Assembly (NCBI GenBank): GCA_964462945.1
Contig: CAYWZW010000014.1
Location: 16,071-80,070 of the forward strand
Source: GCA-020343675 sp964462945
GTDB taxonomy: Bacteria; Planctomycetota; Phycisphaerae; Sedimentisphaerales; Anaerobacaceae
Length of the DNA: 64,000 nucleotides
Reading direction: 5' to 3'
Position numbers and translations under genes: made by a program. The notes below the pieces were generated by a model that worked only from the letters and a program-made list of their open reading frames with translations, was not told where the DNA came from and did not search any database. Numbering within the stretch: the first letter of the stretch is position 1; every line of letters starts with the position of its first letter. Shown here in pieces: positions 50,150 to 59,316 of this stretch.

Positions 50150-53100
50150 ATGACTCCAAAAGGCGAACATCTCTTCCCGGAACCGGACAAAGCCCGGTAT
50201 GGCGAATCTCGTCGTTCCCGGCCCCTCTTCCTGCCCAGGTTTCTTCAGGCACCCCAAAAATTTCTTGAGGGTCCCGAACTGAACCGTGCCCACGAGATCA
50301 TCTGCAAATGGGCGGATATCGAGTCCAGCGGAAAGCTCAACGAAATGAAAGAAACCGCCATCGAGGGCGAATTCTGCAAAGAGGTTTTCGGCGATGCGCT
50401 CGGCTACGTTTTTTTCGCCGACAACAAGGAACGCTGGAACTTTCAGCAGAAGTTCTTCGTCAACGGCGGCGAAGCAGATGCTGCAATCGGTGTTTTTGGC
50501 GCCGGCATAAAGCCACAAGTCCGCGCCGTCATAGAGCTCAAAGGTCCCACAGCAAATGTTGACAAGGACCGCGTCAAAGGCCGTACCGCTGTGCAGCAAT
50601 GCTGGGATTACCTTTATGCGCTGCCGGATTGTCCCTGGGGGATCGTCTGCAACTACGTCAGCTTCCGCCTCTATCACCGCAATCACACTCCAAGAGTTTA
50701 TGAACTCTTTACGTTGCAGGACCTTCGCAAAAAAGAAATCTTCCAGCAGTTCTACTACCTTCTCGAAAAAGGCGGCCTGCTGCCGGCGCCGCTGGTCAGA
50801 ATGCCGCGTGCGGATTCTCTGCTGGAAAAATGCGTCACACGAGAGCGTCAGGTTGGCGATGAACTGTACGGTCGCTACCATGATGAACGCCTGAAATTGA
50901 TTGCTTATCTTTCCGGCCCGGAACGTAATTTTCCGCTCGATAAGGCCATTCGCATTACGCAGAAACTGCTTGACCGCATCATCTTCGTTGCATTTTGCGA
51001 AGACCGCAACCTGCTGCCGGAGGACTCACTCAAGAACGCCTGGGAGCAAGTTCCTCCTTTTCACCGTGTAACCAATCCCAGGTGGCAGAACTTCCTCGAT
51101 CTCTTTGAGAGCATCGACCAGGGCGGCGTCAACAGCGAGGTTCCGCCCTACGACGGCGGCCTCTTCCGAAAAGACCCCGATGTTGACGACCTCCAGTTCG
51201 ATGACGAGCAGACCGATTTTTTCAAAACCGTGGGGGGCTACGACTTTGCCCACGAAATCAATGTCGATGTGCTCGGGAATATCTTCGAGAAATCCATAAA
51301 CGACATTGAGAAAATTCGCCTGACGGGTCTATTTGAATCAAGAGCAGAAGGAAAACGCCGCCCCAAAATGGCAAGATCCGCCGAACGAAAAAAAGGCGGC
51401 ATTTACTACACACCGCCGGAATTCACCCGCTTCATTACAGATCATGCCGTCGGAACGATCATCAATGAGAAAATCAAGACGCTCGAAAGAGACTTTGGCA
51501 TCCGCCTTGACGAAATTGATGCAGCGACCGAGAAAAACAGGGTCACGGCTTTCACCGAGAGGGCCATCGAGGAGATGCGCGATATCAAAGTCGTCGATCC
51601 CGCCTGCGGCAGTGGCGCCTTCCTGATCCGCGCATACGAGGTCCTTGAAGATAAGTATGTGGAAATCCTCAACGTCCTCGAAATCCACGAGCCGGCAATG
51701 GCCGGGAAACTGCGAAACGATATCTCGAACTTTATCCTCCACGATAATCTCTTCGGCGTTGACCTCTCGCCCGAGGCCATCGAGATCGCCCAGTTGGCTC
51801 TCTGGCTCCGCTCGGCACGCAGAGGCAAGACGCTCGCCGACCTCTCTAAAAATATCATCTGCGGCAATTCGCTAATCTCAGATCCCGCCGTCGATCCTCA
51901 CTCGCTCGACTGGGAGAAAACATTCTCGGACGTTTTTTGCCGCCCAAATCCCGGCTTCGACTGCGTCATCGGCAATCCACCCTGGGAAAGAATGAAACTC
52001 CAGGAACGAGAATTCTTCGATACATCCGCACCTGATATCGCCTCTGCTGTTAGCGCTGCCCAGCGTCGACGACTTGTCGAAAAACTCCAGAAAACCGACC
52101 CCGAGCTTTATCAAAAGTATCTCAACGCAAAGACAAAGGCCGAAAATTCGCTTGCCTATATCCGCAGTTGCGACCGCTACCCGCTTGCGGGCAAGGGCGA
52201 CATCAACACCTACGCCGTCTTCGCTGAACTCGCGCACTCCATCGTTGCCCCATCAGGTCGCGTCGGTCTCCTCGTTCCCACAGGTATCGCCACCGACAAA
52301 ACCAATGAAGACTTCTTCGCAAAATTAGTCAACTCGCAAACCCTTTCAGGTCTATATGACTTTGAAAACAAATTGCCCGTCTTTGCCGATGTTCATCGCT
52401 CTTATAAATTCTCCGTTCTCCTTTTCGGCGGCTCAAGAAGTAAGTCCAAAGCCGCCGATTTCGTATTCTTCGCCCGTGAGATGGCCGACCTCAAAGACGA
52501 AAAACGGCATATTGAACTGTCCGCCAATGACTTCAAACTTTTTAATCCCAATACTCGCACCTGCCCCATTTTTCGCTCCAAACGTGATGCAAACCTAACG
52601 AAATATATCTATAAGCGCGTCCCTGTCCTTAAGAATAAGACCCGAAAAGAAGGCGGCAATCCATGGGGAATCAAGTTTTTTACTATGTTTCACCAGACCA
52701 ACGACGCCGAGTTATTCCAAACCGCCGAGCAACTTCAGGCCGATGGCTTCAAACGCTCTGGCCCTGTCTGGAAAAAACGCAAACAAGCTTTCCTGCCCCT
52801 TTATGAAGCAAAAATGATTCAAATGTTCGACCATCGCGCTGCAAGTGTTGTTACCGACGAATCAAACTGGATGCGTCAGGGTCAAACCGACAAAACATCT
52901 CTCGTCCTCCACCAAAATCCCGAATTCACCGTTGAACCAAGATGGTGGGTTGATGAAAACAGCGTAGATTCCCGTTTACAGAACGGAGATGACCCAGCAT
53001 ATATTTCCTACAAAGACGTAACAAGTTCCACGAATCAGCGAACAATGATTGCTGCGTTTATCCCCAAAGCAGGTGTGCTTAATTCTGCGCCTTTGAAGTT

Positions 53101-53584
53101 AACTGGCAATGATATTTCGCATAGGACCAAATGTTGTTTGCTGGCCAATCTAAACAGTATCTGTATGGATTTCATTGCTCGTCAGAAGGTGGGTGGTGTT
53201 CATCTCAACTACTTCATCGTGGAACAACTGCCGATGTTTCCGCCGGATTTTTATGCTCAGAAATGCCCTTGGAATAAGAGACAGACGCTTGAGAAATGGA
53301 TTTCGGACCGCGTTTTGAAACTGACCTGCACGAGCAACGACATGATTTCGCTGGCCGAGGCTGCGAATTTCGAGCCGAAGGTTTATAAATGGGACCCCGC
53401 CGAGCGCCTCGACCTTATGGCCGAGCTTGACGCTGCTTTCTTTCTGCTCTACGGAATCAAACGTCCGGATGTGGGGTATATTCTTTCCACCTTCAGCGGC
53501 GTTCGTAAGGACAGCGAGACCTTATTGGATGGGTCGAGCACCTTTGACCGGATTTTGGCCCATTACGACGCTTTAAGCCGCTAA
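50150..53584 (+). CDS. Type IIG restriction-modification enzyme (single chain)
   Basis: 1144 aa, probably both cutting and methylating adenine in one chain, like Eco57I-type enzymes. N-terminal PD-(D/E)xK nuclease-like block with Asp110 and ELK at Glu129-Lys131; a helical linker; GGIYYTPPEFTRFITDHAV, which opens the N6-adenine methylase domain; SAM motif I DPACGSGAF (483-491); catalytic NPPW at 609-612. The last 350 residues (from about HFRSK-type loops to LNYFIVEQLPMFPPDFY) resemble target-recognition/TaqI-C regions. ATG 50150 with GGAAG upstream is preferred to 50129. No partner specificity or nuclease gene nearby. Stands alone between mosaic DNA and ilvC, suggesting acquisition. Confidence 0.88.
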   Translation: MTPKGEHLFPEPDKARYGESRRSRPLFLPRFLQAPQKFLEGPELNRAHEIICKWADIESSGKLNEMKETAIEGEFCKEVFGDALGYVFFADNKERWNFQQKFFVNGGEADAAIGVFGAGIKPQVRAVIELKGPTANVDKDRVKGRTAVQQCWDYLYALPDCPWGIVCNYVSFRLYHRNHTPRVYELFTLQDLRKKEIFQQFYYLLEKGGLLPAPLVRMPRADSLLEKCVTRERQVGDELYGRYHDERLKLIAYLSGPERNFPLDKAIRITQKLLDRIIFVAFCEDRNLLPEDSLKNAWEQVPPFHRVTNPRWQNFLDLFESIDQGGVNSEVPPYDGGLFRKDPDVDDLQFDDEQTDFFKTVGGYDFAHEINVDVLGNIFEKSINDIEKIRLTGLFESRAEGKRRPKMARSAERKKGGIYYTPPEFTRFITDHAVGTIINEKIKTLERDFGIRLDEIDAATEKNRVTAFTERAIEEMRDIKVVDPACGSGAFLIRAYEVLEDKYVEILNVLEIHEPAMAGKLRNDISNFILHDNLFGVDLSPEAIEIAQLALWLRSARRGKTLADLSKNIICGNSLISDPAVDPHSLDWEKTFSDVFCRPNPGFDCVIGNPPWERMKLQEREFFDTSAPDIASAVSAAQRRRLVEKLQKTDPELYQKYLNAKTKAENSLAYIRSCDRYPLAGKGDINTYAVFAELAHSIVAPSGRVGLLVPTGIATDKTNEDFFAKLVNSQTLSGLYDFENKLPVFADVHRSYKFSVLLFGGSRSKSKAADFVFFAREMADLKDEKRHIELSANDFKLFNPNTRTCPIFRSKRDANLTKYIYKRVPVLKNKTRKEGGNPWGIKFFTMFHQTNDAELFQTAEQLQADGFKRSGPVWKKRKQAFLPLYEAKMIQMFDHRAASVVTDESNWMRQGQTDKTSLVLHQNPEFTVEPRWWVDENSVDSRLQNGDDPAYISYKDVTSSTNQRTMIAAFIPKAGVLNSAPLKLTGNDISHRTKCCLLANLNSICMDFIARQKVGGVHLNYFIVEQLPMFPPDFYAQKCPWNKRQTLEKWISDRVLKLTCTSNDMISLAEAANFEPKVYKWDPAERLDLMAELDAAFFLLYGIKRPDVGYILSTFSGVRKDSETLLDGSSTFDRILAHYDALSR

Positions 53585-53715
53585 TGTTGTCAGTTTTGTA
53601 GGGTGAACCTTCCTGCTCCGGCTTGGCCTTCGCCCACACCAGTAGGCCGCCGAACAATGATTGCGGGGCGTTCGTCTCGGCGGAGCGAGCCGTAGCCGGA
53701 AACTCCACGCTGCGA

Positions 53716-53740
53716 CCCGCCTGCCGGCTGTCGGGCAGGG
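53716..53740. repeat. Palindromic repeat, intergenic
   Basis: CCCGCCTGCC..TCGGGCAGGG around GGCTG, nearly the same as the inner hairpin of the repeat in the ABC ATPase gene (34538-34583). Confidence 0.65.
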
Positions 53741-53768
53741 ATTCGGGCCTGGGCCGGGGATAAAATGC

Positions 53769-53797
53769 TTGCTTTGGGGGCTGGGCTGGGCTAATAT
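53769..53797 (+). promoter_or_regulatory. Candidate ilvC promoter
   Basis: TTGCTT (53769-53774), 17-bp spacer, TAATAT (53792-53797). A repeat-derived leader of about 80 bases follows before ilvC. Confidence 0.5.
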
Positions 53798-53815
53798 GTC
53801 CCGAAAGACGGCATT

Positions 53816-53870
53816 TGATGCTCGATGCTTGGCGAGAATCCGGCATCGAGAATCCAGAATCCAGGATAAG
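53816..53870. repeat. Degenerate GATGCTCGATGC/GAGAATCCAG intergenic repeat
   Basis: Phrases ATGCTCGATGCTTGGCGAG, AATCCGGCATCGAGAATCC and AGAATCCAGGATAAGG in the ilvC leader. Related to 562-596 and 31974-32016. Confidence 0.6.
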
Positions 53871-53883
53871 GAGAATTAAAGTT

Positions 53884-54888
53884 ATGGCAGTGAAAATTTA
53901 TTACGAAAAAGATGCTCCGATAAAGGCATTGAAGGGTAAGAAGGTGGCCGTCATTGGCTACGGCAGTCAGGGGCACGCACACAGTCTGAATCTCCGCGAC
54001 AGCGGCATCGAGGTGGCGGTCGCCGAGCTGAAGGGAACGGACAATTTCAAGCTCGCGCGCAAGCACGGCTTTAAGCCGGACGGCATCAAACAGGCTTGCG
54101 ATGGCGCGACGCTGATCATTGTAACCCTCCCGGATGAGATTCAGGCCAAAGTCTATGCCGAGCAGATTAAGCCCAACTTGGTTGCAGGCCAGACGCTTGG
54201 GTTCTGCCACGGCTTCAACATTCATTTCAAGTATATTACGCCGCCGAAGAATGTGAACGTTGTAATGATTGCCCCGAAAGGGCCGGGACACTTGGTTCGC
54301 AGTGAGTTTGAAAAGGGCGGCGGTGTGCCGTGTTTGGTGGCGGTCAAGCAGGATGCGACCGGCGATGCGAAGAAGATTGCCCTTGCATGGGGCAACGGCA
54401 TCGGCGGCGCCCGGGCGGGCATCATCCAGACAACGTATAAGGAAGAAACGGAGACGGACCTGTTCGGCGAACAGTGTGTCCTGTGCGGCGGTCTGACCTC
54501 GCTGATTAAGGCCGGTTTCGAAACATTAGTCGAGGCCGGATACCAGCCTGAGATCGCCTACTTCGAATGTATGCACGAGGTGAAACTGATCGTCGATCTG
54601 ATCTATCAGGGCGGGATGAGCTATATGAGGTACAGCATCTCGAACACCGCTGAGTACGGCGATCTGACGCGCGGGTCGAGAATCATTCCCAAGCGGACGA
54701 GGGCCGAAATGAAGAAGATACTCAAGGAGGTCACGTCCGGCAAGTTCGCCAAGGAATGGGTAAACGAATACAAATCGGGACTCAAGAAGTTCAACAAACT
54801 ATACCAAAAGGACCACGATAGCCAATTAGAGAAAGTCGGCAGAAAATTGCGCAAAATGATGAAGTGGATCAATTCGAAAGAAGTCTAA
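53884..54888 (+). CDS. ilvC: Ketol-acid reductoisomerase (NADP+)
   Basis: Isomerises and reduces acetolactate in valine/isoleucine synthesis; 334 aa, class I. Rossmann motif GYGSQGHAHSLNLRDSG, then GFCHGFNIHFKYITPP, MIAPKGPGHLVRSEFEKGGGVP, and the metal site TDLFGEQCVLCGGLTSLIKAGFETLVEAGYQPEIAYFECMHEVKLIVDLIYQGG. ATG at 53884 with AAGGAG ten bases upstream; the longer frame to 53815 is repeat DNA. Other ilv genes are not in the window. The next gene starts on its stop codon (TAATG). Confidence 0.97.
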   Translation: MAVKIYYEKDAPIKALKGKKVAVIGYGSQGHAHSLNLRDSGIEVAVAELKGTDNFKLARKHGFKPDGIKQACDGATLIIVTLPDEIQAKVYAEQIKPNLVAGQTLGFCHGFNIHFKYITPPKNVNVVMIAPKGPGHLVRSEFEKGGGVPCLVAVKQDATGDAKKIALAWGNGIGGARAGIIQTTYKEETETDLFGEQCVLCGGLTSLIKAGFETLVEAGYQPEIAYFECMHEVKLIVDLIYQGGMSYMRYSISNTAEYGDLTRGSRIIPKRTRAEMKKILKEVTSGKFAKEWVNEYKSGLKKFNKLYQKDHDSQLEKVGRKLRKMMKWINSKEV

Positions 54889-55784
54889 TGCTCCGTCACG
54901 CCGGGAGAACTGCCGTGCGGCAGACAAAGTCGAGTCAATTTGTGATTTCCGGCCGCCGATTTCTGATTGAAGAGTCGAAAATTGCAAGCCGCAGAGGGGC
55001 GGTTCCTGCGTGCTGTTTTGCCGGTTTGCTCTTGGGGACTTTTCTGGCGGGCTGTTCCAACGAGTCGTCAGGGATCGGAGCGCAGCGTCAACCTGTTTTC
55101 TCTCAAGAGGAGCTTTCCACGCCCTATAACCAGATAATGCTGAAAAAGAGCCTCACTATTGATGCGCTGCCTAAGATTCAAAGGTTCCAGAGCGAGCTTG
55201 GGCCGCTCCTGGGGGGAATCGAGGTGCTCAGTCAGGGCGAGAGCGTTGTGGCCTCGTTGGGGCAGAGCGAGGACGGCCGCGAGACCTGGTTCAATATGGT
55301 GGCCTTCGACGAGTTCAAGCTGAACGTCATACGAAAGTATTTTTTCTTAGTCGATGATAGCGTCGCACGTTTCCCCGCTCGGTCCAGACGAGGTCTGCGG
55401 CTCAACTGCGAAATCGTTGTGGACGAGGACGTCCTCGGCAAATCCTACGCGTCGGAAAACGCCAGGCGCATCGCCATATTGGCGCGCGTCCTGGAGAATC
55501 TCCACAAGGATATAAAAGACCTTGGCGCCGGCGGTGATTTGCCTGACCAGGACAATAAGATGCTCGGCGTGTGCGGGATGCTCATCAATCAGACGCTCGA
55601 GATGATTCTGCTGAAGCTGGACTCCTCGCCCGTGCTGGCGATGAGATTGAGCGAAGCCGACGGCGTCGATTTCGATCATATCAATTTCGGCGGGGGCAAG
55701 GTCCAGATGATTGTTATGGACGACATGGTCGGGCTGCGAATCCGTTTCGGCGCTTTCGCGGACGCGGAAGGAAGACATCGATAG
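54888..55784 (+). CDS. Lipoprotein of unknown function
   Basis: 298 aa. A signal (CCFAGLLLGTFLAGC) lies about 40 residues from the start, with lipobox LAGC. The rest is a mixed alpha/beta domain with no motif recognised; MLGVCGMLINQTLEMILLK and IQRFQSELGPLLGGIEVLSQGE are notable stretches. The ATG overlaps the ilvC stop (TAATG), so it is translationally coupled to ilvC. The first 30 residues look repeat-derived (RTAVRQTKSSQFVISGRRFLI). Function cannot be inferred. Confidence 0.7.
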   Translation: MLRHAGRTAVRQTKSSQFVISGRRFLIEESKIASRRGAVPACCFAGLLLGTFLAGCSNESSGIGAQRQPVFSQEELSTPYNQIMLKKSLTIDALPKIQRFQSELGPLLGGIEVLSQGESVVASLGQSEDGRETWFNMVAFDEFKLNVIRKYFFLVDDSVARFPARSRRGLRLNCEIVVDEDVLGKSYASENARRIAILARVLENLHKDIKDLGAGGDLPDQDNKMLGVCGMLINQTLEMILLKLDSSPVLAMRLSEADGVDFDHINFGGGKVQMIVMDDMVGLRIRFGAFADAEGRHR

Positions 55785-55820
55785 TCAATCGTCAATCGTA
55801 AATCGCAAATCGTCAATCAA
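55783..55820. repeat. Degenerate CGTCAAT intergenic repeat
   Basis: AGTCAATCGTCAATCGTAAATC and GCAAATCGTCAATC in the gap between the lipoprotein stop and the 3' end of rnpB. Same type as 5829-5859. Confidence 0.6.
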
Positions 55821-56233
55821 AAGAGTGGGTCTGTAAGCCGAGTTCTGTGCCCCGCCGGTAATGGCGGGCGACGGTCATTTATCTGGACCAACCGTTGCCG
55901 GTTGGCTCTGCCTTTCGGCAAGCGACCTACCCACTGGCGGAGCGGTAAGCTTAGCCGCTCATACTCGGGCTCAAGTAGCCAGTTGCTTGGTCTTGCAGGC
56001 GGTGGGGTTTACCCTGCCGGCGCCGTCACCGGCGCCGCGGTGCGCTCTTACCGCACCATTTCACCATTGCCTGTTCCCCTTGGGGACATCGGCTGTGTGT
56101 TTTCTGTGGCACTTTCCCGCGGGTTACCCCGGGTGGCCATTAACCACCACCGTGCCCTGTCCTGCTCGGACTTTCCTCCCCCGTTTCTGTCTTCGCCAGA
56201 AGACCCCGGGGGCGACCGCCCGACCCACTCTTT
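55820..56233 (-). ncRNA. rnpB: RNase P RNA, bacterial type A
   Basis: Catalytic RNA of RNase P, which trims tRNA 5' ends; about 414 nt. The minus strand carries the universal 5' block GAGGAAAGTCCGAGC (56165-56179) and the 3' block ACAGAACTCGGCTTACAGA (about 55829-55848), which pair as helix P4. Helix P1 is a perfect 12-bp pairing of AAAGAGTGGGTC with GACCCACTCTTT at the two ends, which sets the boundaries. The AGGGTAAACCCC and GGTAAGAGCGCACCG blocks are also present. Every open frame over this region is spurious. A promoter lies at 56282-56310, with repeat DNA between it and the 5' end. Confidence 0.96.
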
Positions 56234-56275
56234 CAATTAACTATTTACTATTGATTATTGATAATTGTTCAACTA
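56234..56275. repeat. AT-rich degenerate repeat in the rnpB leader
   Basis: TATTTACTATTGATTATTGATAATTG phrases lying between the rnpB promoter and the mature RNA 5' end. It would be transcribed as a 40-nt leader that must be removed. Confidence 0.5.
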
Positions 56276-56281
56276 CGAGCC

Positions 56282-56310
56282 ATTATAGCAAGAACTCGAC
56301 TTGTTTTCCA
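56282..56310 (-). promoter_or_regulatory. rnpB promoter
   Basis: On the minus strand TGGAAA, 17-bp spacer, perfect TATAAT. Transcription would start near 56275, about 42 bases before the mature RNase P RNA. Confidence 0.65.
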
Positions 56311-56412
56311 CTCTGTATTAGGGTCGTTTAAGGAATAAAGAACGTGTCGAACTAAGATTACGGAGAGATTCTCCAGGTCTTATTGGAGATAAGGGATCAG
56401 TGGAGAGAAATA

Positions 56413-56826
56413 ATGAGAACTCAATATAGCATTCTAATCCTTTTTCTGTCTTGTCTTTGCGGTTGCTCGATACCCGTGAGTGAGATGGAGCTTACCAGTA
56501 GCATCCTGACAACGGGTGGGGAAGGGGCCGTATTCAAACGGATACCTCAAAGTGGCCCTTTCAAGTTGGAAGACACCGTACACCTGCTAACGACCTTGAG
56601 GTGGGAGGATGTAGAATCAGGAGCAGGCGTACACGAGATGGTGCATAAATGGTATGCAAGGGAAGAGTTGATATCCAGAATCAAATTCGATGCGTGCTTC
56701 TATCGGACTCCATACGAGATCCGAAGCCAGATTACAGCTTCCAGCTTGGGGGTGGGTAGCCACAGAGTAGAGCTCTATATCGACGACATTTTGTTTGACC
56801 AGCGAGACTTTGAGGTGGTTGAATAG
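56413..56826 (+). CDS. Small lipoprotein of unknown function
   Basis: 137 aa. Signal MRTQYSILILFLSCLCGC with the lipidated Cys at residue 18, then a beta-rich domain ending SHRVELYIDDILFDQRDFEVVE, a sandwich-like close. GGAGAG precedes the ATG; the frame is open to 56383 but no ribosome site supports that. Somewhat more AT-rich than neighbours. Convergent with nadB. No family recognised. Confidence 0.7.
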   Translation: MRTQYSILILFLSCLCGCSIPVSEMELTSSILTTGGEGAVFKRIPQSGPFKLEDTVHLLTTLRWEDVESGAGVHEMVHKWYAREELISRIKFDACFYRTPYEIRSQITASSLGVGSHRVELYIDDILFDQRDFEVVE

Positions 56827-56897
56827 CGAGCCAATGCGCGAGCGACGGTGTTGCAGATACGGTTTCCTTGTCCCGACGGCTCTCGCCAATCGGTTTT

Positions 56898-58514
56898 CTA
56901 TCGCTCTCGTGAGATTTCAATGTGATTTTTGAAGTGCTTGTCGTCGATGTCGGGGAAGTCCCTTCTGAAGTGAACGCCTCGGCTTTCCTGACGCTTGTGG
57001 GCCGATTGAGCCATCAGCAGAGAAACGGTGAGCATATTCTGACATTCCCAGCCCTTGGACGAATCGAAAATCTTGTCCATCACGTACCGCTGCCAGAACC
57101 TGATAATCTCCTGGGCTTCTGCGAGCGGCTGGTCCGAGCGGGTGATGCCGACATTTCGCCACATCAGGGATCGAAGTGAGTTTCCGACGTCATCGGCATC
57201 CAGTCGAGTGCGGTCCGAATGAGGGATCTTATACTTTATCAGGGGGTGCTTCAGATGAGCAGCGGCTGTTTTCTTGCTGTGTGCAACAGCCTGTCCCGCG
57301 ATCTTGCCGAACACCAGCCCTTCGAGCAGCGAATTGCTGCCGAGCCGGTTTGCGCCATGCAGGCCGGTGGATGCGACTTCGCCGCAGGCGTAGAGGTTGG
57401 CGATGCTGGTCCCGGCCGAACGGTCGGTTTTCACGCCGCCGATCATATAGTGCGCACTCGGTCGAACGGGGATGAGATCTTTGGCGATGTCTATGTCGAA
57501 ACTCTCGAGCAGCTCGTTGATCCAGGGGAATCGCTTTGCAAAATAGGCCTTGTCGAAATGTCGGACGTCCAGATGAACGTGGGTCGATTCGGTTTTTCTC
57601 ATCTGGGCCAGGATCGCCCGGCTGACGACGTCGCGCGGTGCAAGCTCGGCGGCTTCGTGGTAGTCTTTCATGAAACGCCGGCCCTGGTTATCCACCAGGA
57701 TCGCTCCTTCGCCTCGAAGCGTCTCGGTAATCAGGGCCCGCGTGGCGCCCGCGATGTAGAGCGTCGTCGGATGGAACTGGACGAACTCCAAATCCCGCAG
57801 GAGTGCCCCGGCCCGGTACGCCATGGCGATGCCGTCCCCCGTGGCGCCTTCCGGGTTTGTCGTTTCACGATAGAGCCGGCCCGCCCCTCCGGTGGCCAGG
57901 ATCGTGTTGGCCGCCCAGATGATCTGCGGGCCCCTCTTTCTGTCGCAGCCGACGATTCCCAGGCACTTGTTGTCGTCATCGGTGAGTAAATCGATGGTGT
58001 AGAAATTCTCCAAAATCCTTATGTTTGAATCCTGCCTGACTTTTCTTATCAGTGCCTCGGCGATGATCCGCCCGGTTTCATCGCCGTGGGCGTGCGCGAC
58101 GCGAGGGTAACTATGGCCGCCTTCGAGGGTCGTGGCGATACGGCTCTCGGCCAGATCGAACTCCGTGCCCCACCCGAGCAGCTGCTCGATCAGCTCCGGC
58201 CCCCGGCGGATGACCAGATCCACGACATCTTCGTCGCATATCCCGCAGCCCGTGTTGAGGGTGTCGTTGATGTGCGATTCGAATGTATCGGCTTTGTCAA
58301 GCACGGAAGCAATGCCGCCCTGGGCCTTGAAGGTGTTGCTGTCTTCGACGGTACCCTTGCAGACAACGATCACGCTGCGGTGACCGGCGGCCTCGATGGC
58401 CGCACGGAGACCCGCGATGCCGGCCCCTATCACCAGGCAATCGGTGAAGAGCTGGTGTGTGGAGATCGAGTCAATATTCACCAGATAGCGTCTGAATTCG
58501 GATTTCTCGGTCAT
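56898..58514 (-). CDS. nadB: L-aspartate oxidase
   Basis: FAD enzyme oxidising aspartate to iminoaspartate, first step of NAD synthesis; 538 aa. VIGAGIAGLRAAIEAA (FAD), KAQGGIASV, GHSYPRVAHAHGDETGRII, ATGGAGRLYRETTNPEGATGDGIAMAYRAGA, EFVQFHPTTLY, LITETLRGEGAILVDNQGRRFM, ARAI-type SRAILAQM, PSAHYMIGGVKTD, LYACGEVASTGLHGANRLGSNSLLEGLVFG. These are nearly invariant in the NadB/SdhA/FrdA family; length and lack of partner subunits favour NadB. It follows a lipoprotein gene by 15 bp. Confidence 0.94.
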   Translation of the reverse strand: MTEKSEFRRYLVNIDSISTHQLFTDCLVIGAGIAGLRAAIEAAGHRSVIVVCKGTVEDSNTFKAQGGIASVLDKADTFESHINDTLNTGCGICDEDVVDLVIRRGPELIEQLLGWGTEFDLAESRIATTLEGGHSYPRVAHAHGDETGRIIAEALIRKVRQDSNIRILENFYTIDLLTDDDNKCLGIVGCDRKRGPQIIWAANTILATGGAGRLYRETTNPEGATGDGIAMAYRAGALLRDLEFVQFHPTTLYIAGATRALITETLRGEGAILVDNQGRRFMKDYHEAAELAPRDVVSRAILAQMRKTESTHVHLDVRHFDKAYFAKRFPWINELLESFDIDIAKDLIPVRPSAHYMIGGVKTDRSAGTSIANLYACGEVASTGLHGANRLGSNSLLEGLVFGKIAGQAVAHSKKTAAAHLKHPLIKYKIPHSDRTRLDADDVGNSLRSLMWRNVGITRSDQPLAEAQEIIRFWQRYVMDKIFDSSKGWECQNMLTVSLLMAQSAHKRQESRGVHFRRDFPDIDDKHFKNHIEISRER

Positions 58515-58529
58515 GATGCTCGGCGGCGT

Positions 58530-59144
58530 TCAGGGCGTTTGGGGTTTGGTTTGCTTTCGGCTCAGGGTGATTTCGTCCGTGAATACCCGGCTGTCATCGG
58601 CGTACTTGAGCACGAATGCCTGTAGCTCTTTCGTCGGTGCCGTCAGGACAAGTCTTTCGCCGACGGATGTGTGTTTTACGGCGTCCGGCTTTTCCGTGAG
58701 CAGCTCTTTCATCTCAGACTCCAACGTCAATCGCATCTTCAACTGAGGCTCGACGGCGTCCATCTTCAAGAACGTGTGAGCGGGTATTAAGAAGAAGGAG
58801 TTATACAGCCAGTCCATCTTGTTTGGGTCGTCCGCCTCCCAGGGCAGCTCGCTTGGATAAATGTCCAGGAAGAGCCTGTCTTGCAGCTTCACCACGCGTG
58901 CCACAAATGAGCCTTTTTTGCCTTCGTCGTCAGAGAAGACTAATTTGTACGCATTTTCCGGTTCCTGAATAGTGCTGAACTGCCAGGTAGTTCCGGTTTT
59001 GTTCGGGTCATCGACCCACGTGCCGAGCAGCCTTTTCTCCGGCACAACATCTTCTTCCGTGTAAAGCGGATGCAGCGATAGAACCGGCACACAGCCGCCC
59101 AAAAGGACGGCGAACACATAAAAAAGAGACTTCTTGGTCTTCAT
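58530..59144 (-). CDS. Lipoprotein of unknown function
   Basis: 204 aa with signal MKTKKSLFYVFAVLLGGC (lipidated Cys residue 18) followed by PVLSLHPLYTEEDVVPEKRLLGTW, a pattern met in planctomycete lipoproteins. The body is beta-rich (TTWQFSTIQEPENAYKLVFSDDEGK) with paired acidic and Asn-Lys stretches. No motif tells its role. It is first in a two-gene unit with nadB, but the link may be accidental. Confidence 0.75.
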   Translation of the reverse strand: MKTKKSLFYVFAVLLGGCVPVLSLHPLYTEEDVVPEKRLLGTWVDDPNKTGTTWQFSTIQEPENAYKLVFSDDEGKKGSFVARVVKLQDRLFLDIYPSELPWEADDPNKMDWLYNSFFLIPAHTFLKMDAVEPQLKMRLTLESEMKELLTEKPDAVKHTSVGERLVLTAPTKELQAFVLKYADDSRVFTDEITLSRKQTKPQTP

Positions 59145-59213
59145 GGCAGGTCTCCGTTAAATATTGACTATTTGGCACGGACCCTTTATCTATTATTTGT
59201 TATTCTCAGTGAT

Positions 59214-59236
59214 CCATTGTCAATTGTCAATTGCAA
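59214..59236. repeat. Degenerate CAATTGT intergenic repeat
   Basis: CATTGTCAATTGTCAATTG between the divergent lipoprotein and exporter genes. Read on the minus strand it contains TTGACAATTGACA, which can mimic a -35 box. Confidence 0.55.
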
Positions 59237-59316
59237 AGAAAGCTAAGGGCCATGAGATGGCGGAGGTTACGAGCCCGAGCTGAAGATAAGAGGACATAGA
59301 TGAAGGGCGCAATACG

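Noticed and set aside
55861..56331. Plus-strand open frames over the RNase P region
   Set aside because: The region folds and matches RNase P RNA on the other strand; the frames are accidental.
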